This document shows positions 26,241-38,490 of a stretch of 64,000 nt of DNA, in pieces; positions within the stretch are counted from its first letter, which is position 1, and each line of letters opens with the position of its first letter. The DNA comes from Tyto alba (taxonomy: Eukaryota > Chordata > Aves > Strigiformes > Tytonidae). The DNA lies in contig NW_024881296.1 of NCBI RefSeq assembly GCF_018691265.1, forward strand, positions 4,619,427-4,683,426. Reading direction: 5' to 3'. The notes under the pieces are model-generated. The model saw only the letters and a program-made list of their open reading frames with translations, did not search any database and was not told the origin of the DNA. The position numbers were made by a program, and so were the translations under genes.

Positions 26241-27522
26241 GGGAAACTGGTAGCGTGAGCGACCATCTGCCCAGCCTCCAGCAGGATTTGCAGTTCCCAA
26301 TTGAAAGTGCTATTTTTACGCAGGACAGGAGCTCATGTTTTGTGCAGTTTTTAGACTCAGATTAAATGGTTGCACTGATTTCTCCATGTGGCTGAGAAAA
26401 TAGATTACAGTGTGGCTTTACTGACTGGTATTTGAACAGTGAGAGTGGTAAATTAAAGTTTCAGAGCTTTGAGATGCTGCTAACAAGGTGAGATGAGGGA
26501 TATGCACGTACTTTACCAGAAACTTGTAATGTCTGTGCATTTCTAGGAGAGTGTAGCAACTAAGGGTCATGTTGATATCCCAGATAGCGATGCCCTTGCT
26601 GCCTTCATGGGTAGGTATGTAATAGTTACTGTCCTCATCTTAAGTGGTGGTGGAGGTCCCTGGTGCTGTGCCTGTCTACAGCACAGGAAGGCAAACTGTA
26701 GATGTTCTGTTGCATACAGGCTTCTGAGATGTGTACACATGGCCTTGGCTTGCAAAAATCAGAGGGGTGAATATAGATTGCATGATTGATGTTGCTTAGA
26801 CAGGAGTATCGGAACTAGTTACAGAAGCACTGTTGGGCTGCTAGGGAAGTTCCTCGGCTGGTCAATGTCTACTGACATCATTAGAGAGATACTGACTTTT
26901 ACCAGGCAAAAACTTGAGCTCTGATGTGGCTGGAGTGTCAGGTGTTCAGAGCTCTGCTTAATCACAGATTTAACACATTTCCTGAATCTGGATGGTAGGA
27001 TCCTGTAAGAACAATAAATACTTGCTTGCACTGGTGTGCTCTAAGGTTTGCAAAGTGGGGCTGCTGTGTGTGCTTTTGTGAAAAAATCCTGTCCTCCCCG
27101 CAGTGCAGGGGGCAGGCTGCCACTAACATCAGTTGCGCGAGGATTTGCTCTGTGCTGCCCGGGTTCTGGAGATCACTCTTCGCACAAATTAATTAAAAGA
27201 TGCCTTAGGTAGGTGTCCAGCCGGCACAGAAGGAACCCAGCTCTGTTACTAGTCTGCAATCCCCAGTTTTCCAGCTGTCACTATGTAATACGGTCTCCCC
27301 CTCACGTAATTCCTTCCTGTAGTCCAATAGAAGTCCTTTAAAGAAGAAAAAAAGAAAGAAAGAGGAACAACAAGCAAGTAATCCTGTCATACGATCTGCC
27401 CCAGTAGTTTGGGGCCTGTTTCTCTTTCAGGGGCTGTGAGCATGCTTTGAGGTGCACAATAGAGATGCCTTCTCCATTGACTGTGGAGCTCAATGAGCCA
27501 AACTGGGCAGCAGCCCCGGTAA

Positions 27523-27540
27523 CAGCAGCAGCAGCAGCAG
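27523..27540 (+). repeat. (CAG)6 microsatellite
   Basis: Six perfect CAG units. No coding frame is supported around them. Confidence 0.9.
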
Positions 27541-27559
27541 TGGTGCAGCGCAGTAATGG

Positions 27560-27720
27560 GCCCAACTGTTAACTGATTTAACACTCTGCCAGCTGCAGTC
27601 CCTGAGCTCAGAGAGGAGCGGCGGGCCTTTGAATATTACCTTTCAGCCAATTAGACATATGTCACTTCCATAAAACCTTTCGTGTGTGCTCCCGTCGAGG
27701 GGAGGATCTGCTGGGGAGAA
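27560..27720. promoter_or_regulatory. candidate regulatory block
   Basis: A short region with a CAGCTG E-box (ccagctgc), a GC-rich segment (gagcggcgggcc) and then an AT-rich homeodomain-like run (gccaattagacatatg), including a CCAAT word. This is typical of a compact enhancer, but there is no direct proof. Confidence 0.25.
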
Positions 27721-27971
27721 GGAGGGAGCTGCATTACCTGCCTCCCTCCCGGATGTGCAGTCCCTCCCTCACATAGGAATTTCTTGTTGTTTCTGGTATT
27801 TTCAGCACTGATGCAAGTGCCTGGAGAGGGGTATGAGGGAAAGAGAATGACTCTCAAAACTCCACGAGTTTTTCAGACAATCTTATAGGCTGCCTGGGAT
27901 AGGAGGCTTTTACAGCAAAGTAGGGCTTGAGTCATTAAATTGCAATGCGACCTGAACACAGAGCAAGTTAA

Positions 27972-27990
27972 CATCATCATCATCATCATC
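27972..27990 (+). repeat. (CAT)6 microsatellite
   Basis: Perfect cat repeat, 19 bp. Confidence 0.9.
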
Positions 27991-28586
27991 TGAATTGGCA
28001 TGAGTTTGTTTCACATGTAAAAAAACCCTGATCTCAACGAAACTTTGGATTCAGGTGAAGTAAATGACTATGCAGGTGCCAGGGCCAAATGTAAAAGTTT
28101 TGGCCCAACAATCAGTTTCACAAAAAAGTACAAGTGAAATTGCTACTGGTGAGCTACCACCCAGGGAAAGCACTGCAAGCTGCGTGCTTTGTCCAAAGGA
28201 GCAGCAGCTGTACCCCTGAGTCAGCAAACACCCGTCTGGGGTACCTGCCATGGCCACTCCACAGTCAGTGTCTTTAGGGGTGGGAGGTACATGAGAAATT
28301 AATGTTATGGATGCTTATTTTCAGCATCAATGTAGAAGGTAAAAGTGTTTCTACTGGTCATAGACGAGATATGCCTCTCATATTCCTTCTGATTGATTGA
28401 GTATTTTTATTTCAGTAAGTTTGAGATTCTTAGTTCAGTCATGTCAGTTTCTTTATGACTTTTATGTTAAAATACACAAAAATGCTATATTAAAAGGCAT
28501 ATAAAATCATAAATAGAGCAGATTATGGTAAGTTTTACAAATAAAATATTTAGTATAATGTGTTCAAAATGTTCTAATTAGGAAAG

Positions 28587-28615
28587 TCAATTCACTTTAA
28601 CAACAAGTGAATTGA
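28587..28615. repeat. perfect inverted repeat, 11-bp stem, 7-nt loop
   Basis: TCAATTCACTT (28587-28597), loop TAACAAC, then AAGTGAATTGA (28605-28615): the arms are exact reverse complements. Each arm carries a CACTT/AAGTG word, the core of NKX2-type sites, so this could be a paired binding site or a chance hairpin in AT-rich DNA. Confidence 0.9.
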
Positions 28616-30240
28616 AGCTAAGAAGTTGAGCCAAAATGAGCAAAATTAAAAGGATAAGATAAATGAAGGGGTTTTTCATATCAGTGCAAAAGTCAAAGCA
28701 TCCTGGGGATGGGAGCAGATGGACAGAAAAATGTTTATTTTAGAATTCTGGCTTAAAGCTTTCAAGCTGGCATTTGTTGCTGACGCCGCTGGTGAGCAGA
28801 AATGAGTGATCCAGAGCTGTATGAAGACTGTTTCTCCCACCAGAGGTGAGAGACCTGCACAGGTTTTGCACACTATCAGACCTGGACAGCAAACTGTGTG
28901 TGGCACGCAAGAAAAGAGGGGAATGGGAAATGGCTGGCGCTTTCATAACTTGGGAGAGGAGTGCTGAAACTAGGTTAAGTCAGCTAGGTTACTTTCTGAG
29001 TAAGTGTGATCAATTTATTAGTTTTTGGCTTTCCCAAGTTTATTCTGAGTTTTCCTCCTCAGTTTCTTCAGTCATCTTCCCAGTAGGATGTTCTCTGATT
29101 TAGACTTTTGATGCTTGGTAATCAGGAAGTAGTGTTTGTCAAGGGCAATGAGGCAAGACATATTTTGGGGTGAGGATCACACTGGATCTGAATGTGCAGG
29201 AGTAGTCTTCAGGTATTCAGTCCTTTTCACACCTGAAGAAAGGCTTGACTTCAGTTTTTGAAAAAGAAACTCTCTTTTCCTAAAACCCCTTCCCTTGCAG
29301 TGTTTTGACCAGCTTCAGGCAGTGATGACAGGATTATGGAGTGGTAACATATAAACTGAAATGAGATGATATTTGAAAGATCCAAGGGTTGTAGTCAGAC
29401 AACTAGTTTAAGCAGGCATCAGTTTTCAGTGTTGATAAAAGCAGTAGTTCCATACTTCTCTGCTTCTGTCTGCTTGTTGTCACCCTTGTACTATTCTCTT
29501 CCTTTCACCACACTTTTATTCTCCTAGCTTAATGGTGAACTGGAGCAGGTTCAGCTGGAGTTGGGAGGAGGGTGTAGTTGTAGGTGGGGTGCAGCTGGAT
29601 CCATTTTCCCCAGTCTAGTTCATTGCATGACTGTGCAAACCCTTGTGTTAGTAGGCAGGACACAGTACCACCAAGGATAGAATTGAGCATCCAGGGCAGG
29701 GAGAGAGCAGGACCACTTTTTTCTGTTACCACTAGCTTATTGTCTCCACTGACATCTATTTTCCCATTTAATAAAGACAGTTTGCCCACTGTTAGCAACT
29801 GGATCGCATGCCAAAAGAAGCCACTTGAGGAGATCTTGCAAAGTACAAGTGAATGTCTTGTCCAGCCAACAGCCGGTGAGTCAGGCATTCCTCTTGCCGA
29901 TGCTTCCCATGGTCAAAATTCTTATGAAGTGCGTTGCAGGTGTTGCTACCTCTAGACTTTGTCTGAATGTGTTAACTTTCTCAGTGGAGTAGCTCAGTGC
30001 TGCTAAGCATGTTCTTCACTTTATCTGAGTACATAGTTTGTGGGTAAAAAAGACTGAACACAAGTAGAGAACTGGTAAGTTTAAATATGCCATCAATAAA
30101 GAACATATTTTCCCCTTGTGGAAGCATGCCAGATGTTTACTTCATAGGTCTTGTATAACATGGTTATTCTCTTTTTCATCTTTCTCTGCTGAATCTTTAC
30201 TGAAGTGATCTTGCAAGCTGTTCCTTTCCACCATCAGTCC
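28616..30240. other. intergenic, no gene seen
   Basis: No feature supported. A 119-codon minus frame at 29529-29888 lies just downstream of the fossil coding region below and could be part of the same old insertion, but I see no recognisable motif in it. Confidence 0.4.
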
Positions 30241-30241
30241 T

Positions 30242-30891
30242 TTAGTATGGCTTGGAACTTGCATATCTTTGTGCGTTTGAATCCATTACTAATGCATAAG
30301 CGTTCATCAATTTGGCAGGAATGGACATTACACATCTGTAATTCATAAGCTTCAAGACAGATTTGGGTGATGATGATTCAGGCATCCACTGAATGTCCAA
30401 ATTCCCTTTGGCATCAGTTGTCCAGCCATAACTTGTTGGATCCAGCAGAGTGGGTTCACATTGCAGGAATCATCTCCAAATTCCTTCTTAATAGTTTACA
30501 TGCAGTTCATGCTGGAATAAGCAATCTTTGCATGGGGGAAGCTGGCTGGAGTCGATTTCATCCCTTTTGGCAGAGAAAGGTTGATAATGGCATCAGTTGT
30601 TGCACATTTAGGGACAAACAGATGGCATGTGAATTCTTGTAATTTCTGAAAGAAGCCTGATGAAAGCTCCCAGGGTTGTCCAAACAGTGAAAAGTTATAT
30701 TGATAATGGCATTTTCTTTGCATGAGTTCTAGGGCTCCCAGTTTTCCTTTGTCTGAAAAAACACTAACAGCACTGCATCCCCAAAAGACATGCAGGCCAA
30801 TCGGTACTCTGCATGTGTTAGTCCCAGGGGAGCATGCTATTATATTGCTGTCAGTGAGTGATGTTTTGTGTCTGTTTTCTGGCTTTCTCAC
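30242..30891 (-). pseudogene. fossil of a transposon-associated protein with the GLHxFxGC / GWTTDxxGNL motifs
   Basis: Two minus-strand frames hold ordered remains of one protein. The first (30496-30891) reads GLHVFWGCSAVSVFSDKGKL at about 30739-30798, then ALELMQRKC and the block LFGQPWELSSGFFQKLQEF followed by TCHLFVPKCATT. After a TAA and a frameshift, the second (30242-30469) reads SYGWTTDAKGNLDIQWM at 30383-30433, then SPKSVLKLMNYRC. This order matches what I know of a large family of unnamed proteins in fish, corals and other animals. Those read GLHAFTGCDxVSAFxGKGKxKAL, then a QxFTCxxY-like block, then GWxxDxxGNLxxxWMxxxPAPxxVLxLLxCxC. They are multicopy and transposon-like; their enzymatic role is not established to my knowledge. 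Here the GCD acidic residue has become Ser and several stops separate the pieces, so the copy is dead. Its N-terminal part may extend towards 32 kb or beyond but is not recognisable. Confidence 0.62.
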
Positions 30892-32208
30892 GCATTAGCC
30901 AAGATCTATATTACTGCTGGATTTTACCCATTGTTTGAGCGTGCAGTATAACACACATCTTCCTTCTTTAATGGTACTTTGAGAAGTCCCATTTTCTTGT
31001 AGCGGTTTCTGGTTAGGAAGAAGAGGATCACAGTTGAATAGGGATGTGATGTACTTTACCTTTGTGATTTACAAACACACACACATCATCTTTTAAGCAA
31101 GAATTTGATGAGGTTTCACTTGCAGATGGGATAAGAGAAAAATTTGTCTCTTATTTGTATTTCATGGCCTTCAGTTGTGTCCTTGAAATAAATGTTGGTA
31201 GTGGATTCTCTTGGATTTCTCACCATCTTTTGTTGTTATTGTCTGGTAAATGTTTAACAATGTATTAACTTTATGACTTTCTGCACTTTCGTATAGTTCA
31301 AATGAGCAGAGATGTCTTGTTAACACCACTCAGCCTGTGGACAAGCCTTTGTTAATAACACAGACAGATGGGATAGTGATGGTTTCAGGGGGGCTTTGGT
31401 GGATCATTTTTTTTTCCCCATCTGACTAAATAAACTAAGTCTTAGTCAAAGAGGTTTATCCGTTGCTCTGTTCTTGCTGATGGGCTTAAGTCTTCCTTCT
31501 ATCCTGTTAGCATTGTATGAAGAAGCCATGTGCGTTTGACTTAATTCAGTTCTGAGGACTGAAAAGGCCACAGCTCACTCTCACTGTGTACTTTGATGTC
31601 TGCTGTCCTCTGTAAAACTGCTCTACACAGCACCACTTGGATGCCTATTGATTTTTTACTTGGTTGCTTTCAGCTCTGTGTTCAGCACTAAATTATCTTT
31701 GGCAAGCATATCCATCAACAAGTTGTCTGGATACATGATCTGTTTTCCCTTTGTCACTCTGGCTGATATGTACCTAGTGTTTCCTTCAAACCTGGTCTTT
31801 CAGGCTCCAAAGGTTTTGTTTCTTAGTTGAAATATTACTTATTGGTTTATAATTTTCCTTTTTTGATAGAACCACTTTTGCTTTGAGATAAAAGTTGCTA
31901 TCATATCTGGATTAACAGATATTTTATGATAAACGCAAAGATCACTTGGCATACAAAGGGATTCTTCCTGCAGAATAATCAGAATTTGGATTATCTGTCT
32001 GGTATTCTTCAGCACTGTTATTTTGGCTGCCTTTGCTTTCAAGTACAGATAGCAACACTGCCAGTAATTAATGAACTCATGCAGCCACAGTTTCTCTATT
32101 GAAAATGGCAAGAATCCTGGTTCATTGAAATATTTCTTACTTGCACATCAGCACATGGTGTATTACATTTTACAGGTGATTACTAGTCCTTTGTCCTTTC
32201 AGGTATCT

Positions 32209-32226
32209 GGGGGGGGGGGTTGGGGG
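32209..32226 (+). other. G11-TT-G5 tract, quadruplex-prone
   Basis: Eleven consecutive G, TT, then five G. This can form a quadruplex or slip during replication. Confidence 0.6.
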
Positions 32227-34425
32227 TGTCCACTTTCTTCTGGTGGAAGGCACATTCATCCTCCTTGGATACTGTTTCTTTGTTTTCCTAGAAGTTTCTC
32301 CTTTCTCAGCCATCGTCGCCTTATTCCTTTGACTCAATGACATCCCAAAAAAACTATGTTTGGCCATGGTTATTCATACTTCTTATAATCATGAGTCTGT
32401 GATGCTTCATTTTTGTTCAAGCCTTTGGCAATACCCTGAAACAGAATCTGGTTGCAGATTTAGGCAGCTTTCAAAAGAGTATTTGCAAATGCATGCTCAG
32501 ATGTAGCTTTAGGTTAGAGCTTGGTCTTGTGAAATTGTATGAAGTGTGTGCATTTTCTGTGTTGTTTCAAGTATGTTTGCTCCTCTTTTCACTGCTTACT
32601 TTCATTGATGTGATACTAATATTTCAAATCTGCAATAAGAGATGAATGTACTGGAGGCAGCTTCAAAGTTCATCATCATGTAAACATAAACAGAATGAGC
32701 GTATGTGCAATGAAAAAGGATATTGTGGCATTCAGTTTTCATTTATTTGGTGACCATCTTGGAAAAACTAACCAGATTGACAGGAGTAATTTGTCATCAA
32801 ACTGCTAAACCACATAGATAAGTTCTGTAACAGGCAAATCACAGAGCTAATGAATAGTCTGTTGATTCATACAGATAAATCCAGCCTAACTGAAAATTTG
32901 GCCCTTCAAATGATACCACTTAACTACCCAGAGCCATTGATTAAGAGGAAAAGTGCTGTATTTTCACCTCAGTGAGCATTCAACCAGTAATAGGAGGAGG
33001 AATATGGATATTCTTTACACTATTCGTGACTTTCCTTAACCAAACAGAGGGTGTGAAATTTTAACAAAAATTCAACAACTCAGTTAGATACAGCAGCAAA
33101 ATAATGCAAAGATGGGTTCCTATCAGAACAAATTACTTTCATTCAACCTTTGTGTTATTCAGCTCACATAAATTTCTGTTACTATTTTTTTTTGGCTCCC
33201 CTTCAGAACCAGATGGATAACTCCCTTGTTACTGGATTTTCACATATATAGCCTTGAAAACTCGAACCTTTCAGTTCATTCTCCACTCTCTATAATAAGT
33301 GACTAGATGAATCTGGACCAGAAAATTTATGAAATGTCTATGTCCCTTGGAAGCATTTCATCCTTAGTAAAACAACATATTTCACTAAATTTCATGTTCT
33401 TGCAAATGCCCCCATCAGCCCTAGCCAGCAGTATTTGGTAGTGCCATAAATGAAATAAATATTCCCCTCAGAAAACATTTGCCTGTGCAGAACACTGTTA
33501 ACACAGTTCTTCCACTCACCTTTCTTTGATTACCTGCATTTAGATGGTAAATGGAAAGAGCAAGCAAACATACAAATGATAACAGACTGAATAATCTGAT
33601 TAATACGGTAGATTGACTGCCTGCACAATACTTTGTATTTCTTCGATTTGGGTGTTGTAAATGGCCCATAATAACCACAACAGAGAAACCTGAGAATCAT
33701 CCACCTAAGAAAATTTGTTAAAAATTTAAGATAAGAAGTTCCATGGCAAGAGTAGAGGAACTGGAGGATCATGGTTGCCATGGGATTTCTGCTTTGTGTT
33801 TGTATACTCTGGTGTTTAATAAAGTGCTGGCTCTAGTTGAGGGTTTTCCCCATGACTGAGACATTCATAATGTCTCCCATACAGATTCCTTGCACCTGGT
33901 AAGGTTTAGCTTCTGCTAAAGACTTGTCTCTAATAAGGGCACAAACAAACCACCTTCCTCAACCCAGGTGTCCATTTTCATGACACTTGCAGGAATTTAA
34001 TGTCTTGGAGTGTAATTTTAACCTCCATCAAACCTGGTGGAAACTGGCTAGTTAACTCAAAGGACATTAAGAAACTTGAGCATACATACAGACAGTCAAA
34101 CATGTAGAAAATTGTTGAACAAGCCCTTTTCAGTAAACTTGGCTGAGAATGGTTGTTGAACATCAGGCTCCTATCTCTGTGCAGCAATATTCCATCAGCT
34201 CCTAGTGACTTCAGTGCAGTTGTGAATCCTTGATGCTTTGGACACTTTCTTATCTGCTGATGTGTGCATCTAGGAATATAGTGTGAAGGTCACTTTTTCT
34301 AGTGGCTTATATCTTTTGAAAATGTAGTGAGGGACAAAGAACATGAGCATATCTCTTCAAATGTGAGGTTTTGTCCTATTTAGAACATGCACTGCATGCT
34401 TGAAACCATTGATTATTCTTGCCTG

Positions 34426-34455
34426 GTTTTTTTGTTTGTTTGTTTGTTTGTTTTT
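34426..34455 (+). repeat. (TTTG)n microsatellite
   Basis: Five to six tandem tttg units continuous with T runs. Confidence 0.85.
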
Positions 34456-36688
34456 AATGCCTTGGAAAACTTGAGAGTCAAACACAGATACCATATCTGT
34501 CTTTGAGCAGAACAATTAAGATAATTATCCAAGGCAACTACTCAGTCTATGCAAAATAGAGCTGAGGAAAATAAGAGGAATTTCTCCTTGTGAAAGAGAT
34601 ACTTAAAGTTACCTCCAGATTCTCAGTAACTGCTGTCAACTTGAGAATTTAGCTGGCATGCAAGCCAGAAGGGACAAAGCCTGAGCAAGGGAAAAAGGGA
34701 AAACAAGACACTTAAGACTATCCCAGAGGAGATTAGATGAAGATCCCTCTACAGGAACTCTTGACACTCCAGATGCAAGCTTAAGAGACTGTCCTGAATT
34801 AGATGTGTCAGAAAGCAGAGCTAACAATAGCTGCTGGCCCAGCAGGCTGAGCCATGCTCCCCAGAGGCTGCACTGTCCATCAGAAATTAGTCACTGAGGC
34901 AGAAGAGGAGAAAGAAAGGGAGACTCAGGAACAAGCACCATCCTCCTCTCAGGCCCTGCAAGCCAAGTGAGCAACGTGAGCGAGAGGTGTTACTTGTGGA
35001 CAGCTGTGATATCCCCTGTTCAGAGAAGTGCTGTAAGATAACTGCTGCCAATAAGGTGTGCAACAATATTTAAGATCTTATCTGCCACAAGAAAATATAG
35101 ATGTTACACCTGAAATAAATCATCTGAGGTGTTTACAGATGATGGAATAAATGTCAAAAGTGTTTGGCTGTAGAGAAGCACTATGGCGACAGCGAAGAGT
35201 AACATCCCTAACAACTTTGCACTTGTCTTTTTTTTAGCCCTTCGGTCCCTCAATATTTCCACTGTGGTGGCATTCAGACTGTAGTGGGACATGCTGGTGC
35301 CACAAGTACTTGTCCCTTTCACAGCAGCCAAAGGCCAGTGAGAAATGAGTGTGATGGCTCTCGCCTCACTGCTGCTGCAGCTCGGAGGACACGTGAAGAA
35401 GAGTGCGCTCCAAACAAGTCTGTCACTGCTGGTGTTGAGGAATGGTGGAGACACTGTCTTACGTTTCGAGTCCAAGCTCAGGGGATTCCTGGAGAGCTTC
35501 TTGCAGGCAGTGTGTCGTAACAGGGCTTGTAAAAGCGCTTCAGCATTAGCTTGTAAGAAGTAGTGAGGAAATCATTTGGAGCTGCATATTTTCTAAAAGC
35601 TTTAACTCTTAGCTCACCTCCTGAGGTGTACTCTGATGTATTGGTAGTTCAGCAGCGTGTTCAGCTGAGAGGACCTATACGGGGAGACTAGGGCAGGGCT
35701 TCTGGTAGAAGGGTTTGGCAAAATGCGTAACTCGAGAGATCAATGCTGTTCAATTTGATCTATTCTGTAGAGTGCTTTGTGTCACTCCTCTTAGACACAC
35801 CATGATTTAACATTCAGGAGCATATACCTCTTGTCATTAACTCCATCAGCTACTGGTTTTCTAACCCTTCCCTTCATCCAAGTGTCAGATTTTTCACTTG
35901 CAAATATCTCCAGGACAAGCCTTCTCATCCAGAGGAAGCAGGAGGAAATTGCCCTCCTTAATGAGCATGGACTAAAAGAAAAGAAAAGCTTCCTGCCCTC
36001 TGCAAACACAGTTCAGGTCCATCATAGATACTGTTTGATGTGCCTGAACTTCTCCTTCAAATAAATTGTAAAGCCAGGGTCCTGACTCTTTCTTCTTATT
36101 GAATGTCTCCTGGTACTTTTCACAGCTGTCAAGTGCCACCTAGCTCATTGCAGTTAAATTCCAGTTTGGAGTAACTGGACTTCACTTCTCTGTCTTCCTC
36201 ACATGGTTTCAGTTCTCTCCTCCCTGTATTGACCTAAACTGTTGGGTAGCACTTGTTAGGCTAAACTGCTTCCTTGTGCCACACTCACCAAGGGCAGCCT
36301 TATTTTAGCAACAAGCTTGTTTTGCACGGTGTTACCTACAGCCTGAATCCAGAAGGGTCCTTACTCCAGCTGGTGCTTCCCTTGGTTTCAGTACAAATGT
36401 TGTGAGGAGAAGGTTTAAGTAAGAACTGAAAAATGCCTCCAATCCTAGGTCTAAATTAAAGTAGACTCTGGTGCCAGTATTGAATTTCATTCCTTCTCGT
36501 CAGCTCTGAGAGACTGAAAAGGCTTCACTGTCAGCAGCCAGGTGCAGCAGTGGGGTTTGAGTCTATACGTTCCTTAGATAAAATGGTGTTGTGGAATTTT
36601 CAGAGTTAAAATAGCTTGTATATTGATATTGTCATCATTGTACACTATCTTTAATAGGCTAATAGCAAGGCTGGTGAGAAAAATCCTC

Positions 36689-36707
36689 TTTTTTTTTTTT
36701 TTTTTTT
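36689..36707. repeat. T19 homopolymer
   Basis: Uninterrupted T run followed by gaccagtaggtc. Confidence 0.93.
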
Positions 36708-36997
36708 GACCAGTAGGTCAGCTTTAAAAAAAAATAATTTCAAAGGTTTCAGTAAGAGCCCCAAAAGATCCTGGAAATAGGAGAACTTCTGAGAACTCCA
36801 AGTGTGAAGCCGTAAAGTCTTCATATGCTAAAAAAAGAATCTTTAACACTTGAGCATTTGTCCGCTATTCAGCTATCTCGTAAGTGTTGCTGCAAATTCA
36901 GTAAGAGCTGAAAACAGTCAGCCTTTTAACAGTGGCTTTTTTTTTGGCCGTTTAATAAACATACACTAGATACAAATTTAGCCAATAAAATGTTCAT

Positions 36998-37014
36998 GTA
37001 GTATGTATGTATGT
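36998..37014. repeat. (GTAT)4 microsatellite
   Basis: Short perfect tetranucleotide repeat in AT-rich sequence. Confidence 0.8.
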
Positions 37015-37299
37015 ATAATACATGCACAAAAGGCCTATTCAAAATGCATAGCAACCACTCGGCAGGGTTTAATTTTCCTTAACAGTTTTCCATTTTCCTT
37101 TAAATTTGGGATGGGAGCGGGGGGTAGCAATCAGAATCCTTGGCATAAATAGGATAATAATAAGGAAGTTCCTGGTATTGTTGATGTTACAGTTCTTAAC
37201 AAAGCATACAACTGAATTCAGATAAAAGAAAGTTTCTGATTAAAAGAGACTGTATGAATGAAAAATTTGAACAGTTATTGGAAATTTCTCATAGTTCTT

Positions 37300-37700
37300 A
37301 ATCACTGTCATATGTAAATCATACGGGAAATTAAAACTAGCCAAGATTTTTGTAACATGTTTTGTTCATTTGGTTAACACTTAAAAAAAATGTATTTTAA
37401 AAACTATTAGCATTCTGTATGATAGCCCGCATAAATTATGTCAGCCAAACAGTACAGCAGGTTACATCATTGCCTTCTGTGACATTTATGAAGCCAGCAT
37501 CTGCTGTGCATGATGGATTGGCTTTTTCCAAAGCCTATCTAAGGGGTTTACAGCTGACTTTCCAAATATATGCCCTGCCATGTTCTTAAAGTCACACACA
37601 CACACACAGAAGTCACTGGCAGGTTTAGATTTTCATTCAATTTGTTCACTTAGCGGGGCCTGCTGGAGTGTCAGTTCTCATGTGTGCTGGCAGTGAAGGC
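37300..37700. promoter_or_regulatory. candidate conserved non-coding element
   Basis: Repeat-poor, motif-dense block, e.g. gatagcccgcataaattatgtcagccaaacagt, with TAAT-, POU- and GATA-like words. A short (CA)8 sits at 37593-37608. No coding support. Conservation is inferred from texture only. Confidence 0.27.
37593..37608. repeat. (CA)8 microsatellite
   Basis: Perfect CA dinucleotide run. Confidence 0.9.
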
Positions 37701-37859
37701 GTGTCAAACAGATGTTTCTGTTACAAAAACACCTAGATGCCCACACTGAGACTGTAATCCCTTTTTAGTACAAGTGAAGAAGTAGAGATTATTAATAGTT
37801 ACTTGTAGCATAGTGCAAGGGTTGAGACTGCTGAGTGTTGTAGAACCTTGAAGAATACC

Positions 37860-37887
37860 GGGGGGGGGAAGGGGGGTATTGGAAGGG
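37860..37887 (+). other. four-tract G-rich motif, quadruplex candidate
   Basis: Runs of 9 and 6 G separated by AA, then TATT, GG, AA and GGG. At least four G-tracts of three can be drawn with short loops, making this the best quadruplex candidate in the window. Confidence 0.6.
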
Positions 37888-38439
37888 TGTTAAAGTTTTT
37901 GATGCCTACTGATACAGATAAGATTATTTTTTTTTTACTTCTTTTTTAGCCAAGAAGAATCTACCCTTCTAGCTCTCACTGAAATCTGGTAGTTAGGTAG
38001 CTTCAGACATTTAATGGCCTGAGGCCTGGGCTCTCTCTGCCTTTTTAAGCACTAAACTTTGACAATCTAACCTTTGCATTGTGCAGGGGGAAAAGCTGGA
38101 AATGTGCCTGTAGGGTTTTGTGAATGTAAGGAAGGAAGATAAGGTTTTAAAGAACTTGGGATCTAGACAGATGCTAAACCAGGAGTGGTGATAAAATAGC
38201 ATCAGTCCTACCAGCCTCAGCAGGATACTGTATATGTCAGTCTGCCTGATTTATTTTGACCTGTTAGCTTTTTGTTTTGTTTTGCTTTCTGTGTTGAACA
38301 GCACAAGCCTCTTGTGATGTGTTAGTGAAATAGGTGGGAGAAACTCATGGTCTTCTGTTTGCTTCTTTATCTTCCTCTGCTACAAAAATAACTTTTTCCT
38401 GTCTAGATTGACAGAACAGTCTTGTGATATATGGGTGAA

Positions 38440-38490
38440 GATACATGCATATGTGCATATGTGTGTCTGTGTGTGCATATATGTATATGG
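38440..38490. repeat. alternating purine-pyrimidine (TG/CA/TA) tract
   Basis: acatgcatatgtgcatatgtgtgtctgtgtgtgcatatatgtat-type sequence: an imperfect TG-rich repeat that could adopt Z-DNA. Confidence 0.6.

Larger units (their letters stand above)
30900..37280. other. intergenic, possibly including the unrecognisable 5' part of the fossil element
   Basis: No intact gene. Minus-strand frames at 31839-32111 (90 codons) and 35104-35475 (123 codons) are open but carry no motif I can place. Simple runs: G-rich 32209-32226, (TTTG)n 34426-34455 and T19 at 36689-36707. Confidence 0.4.
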
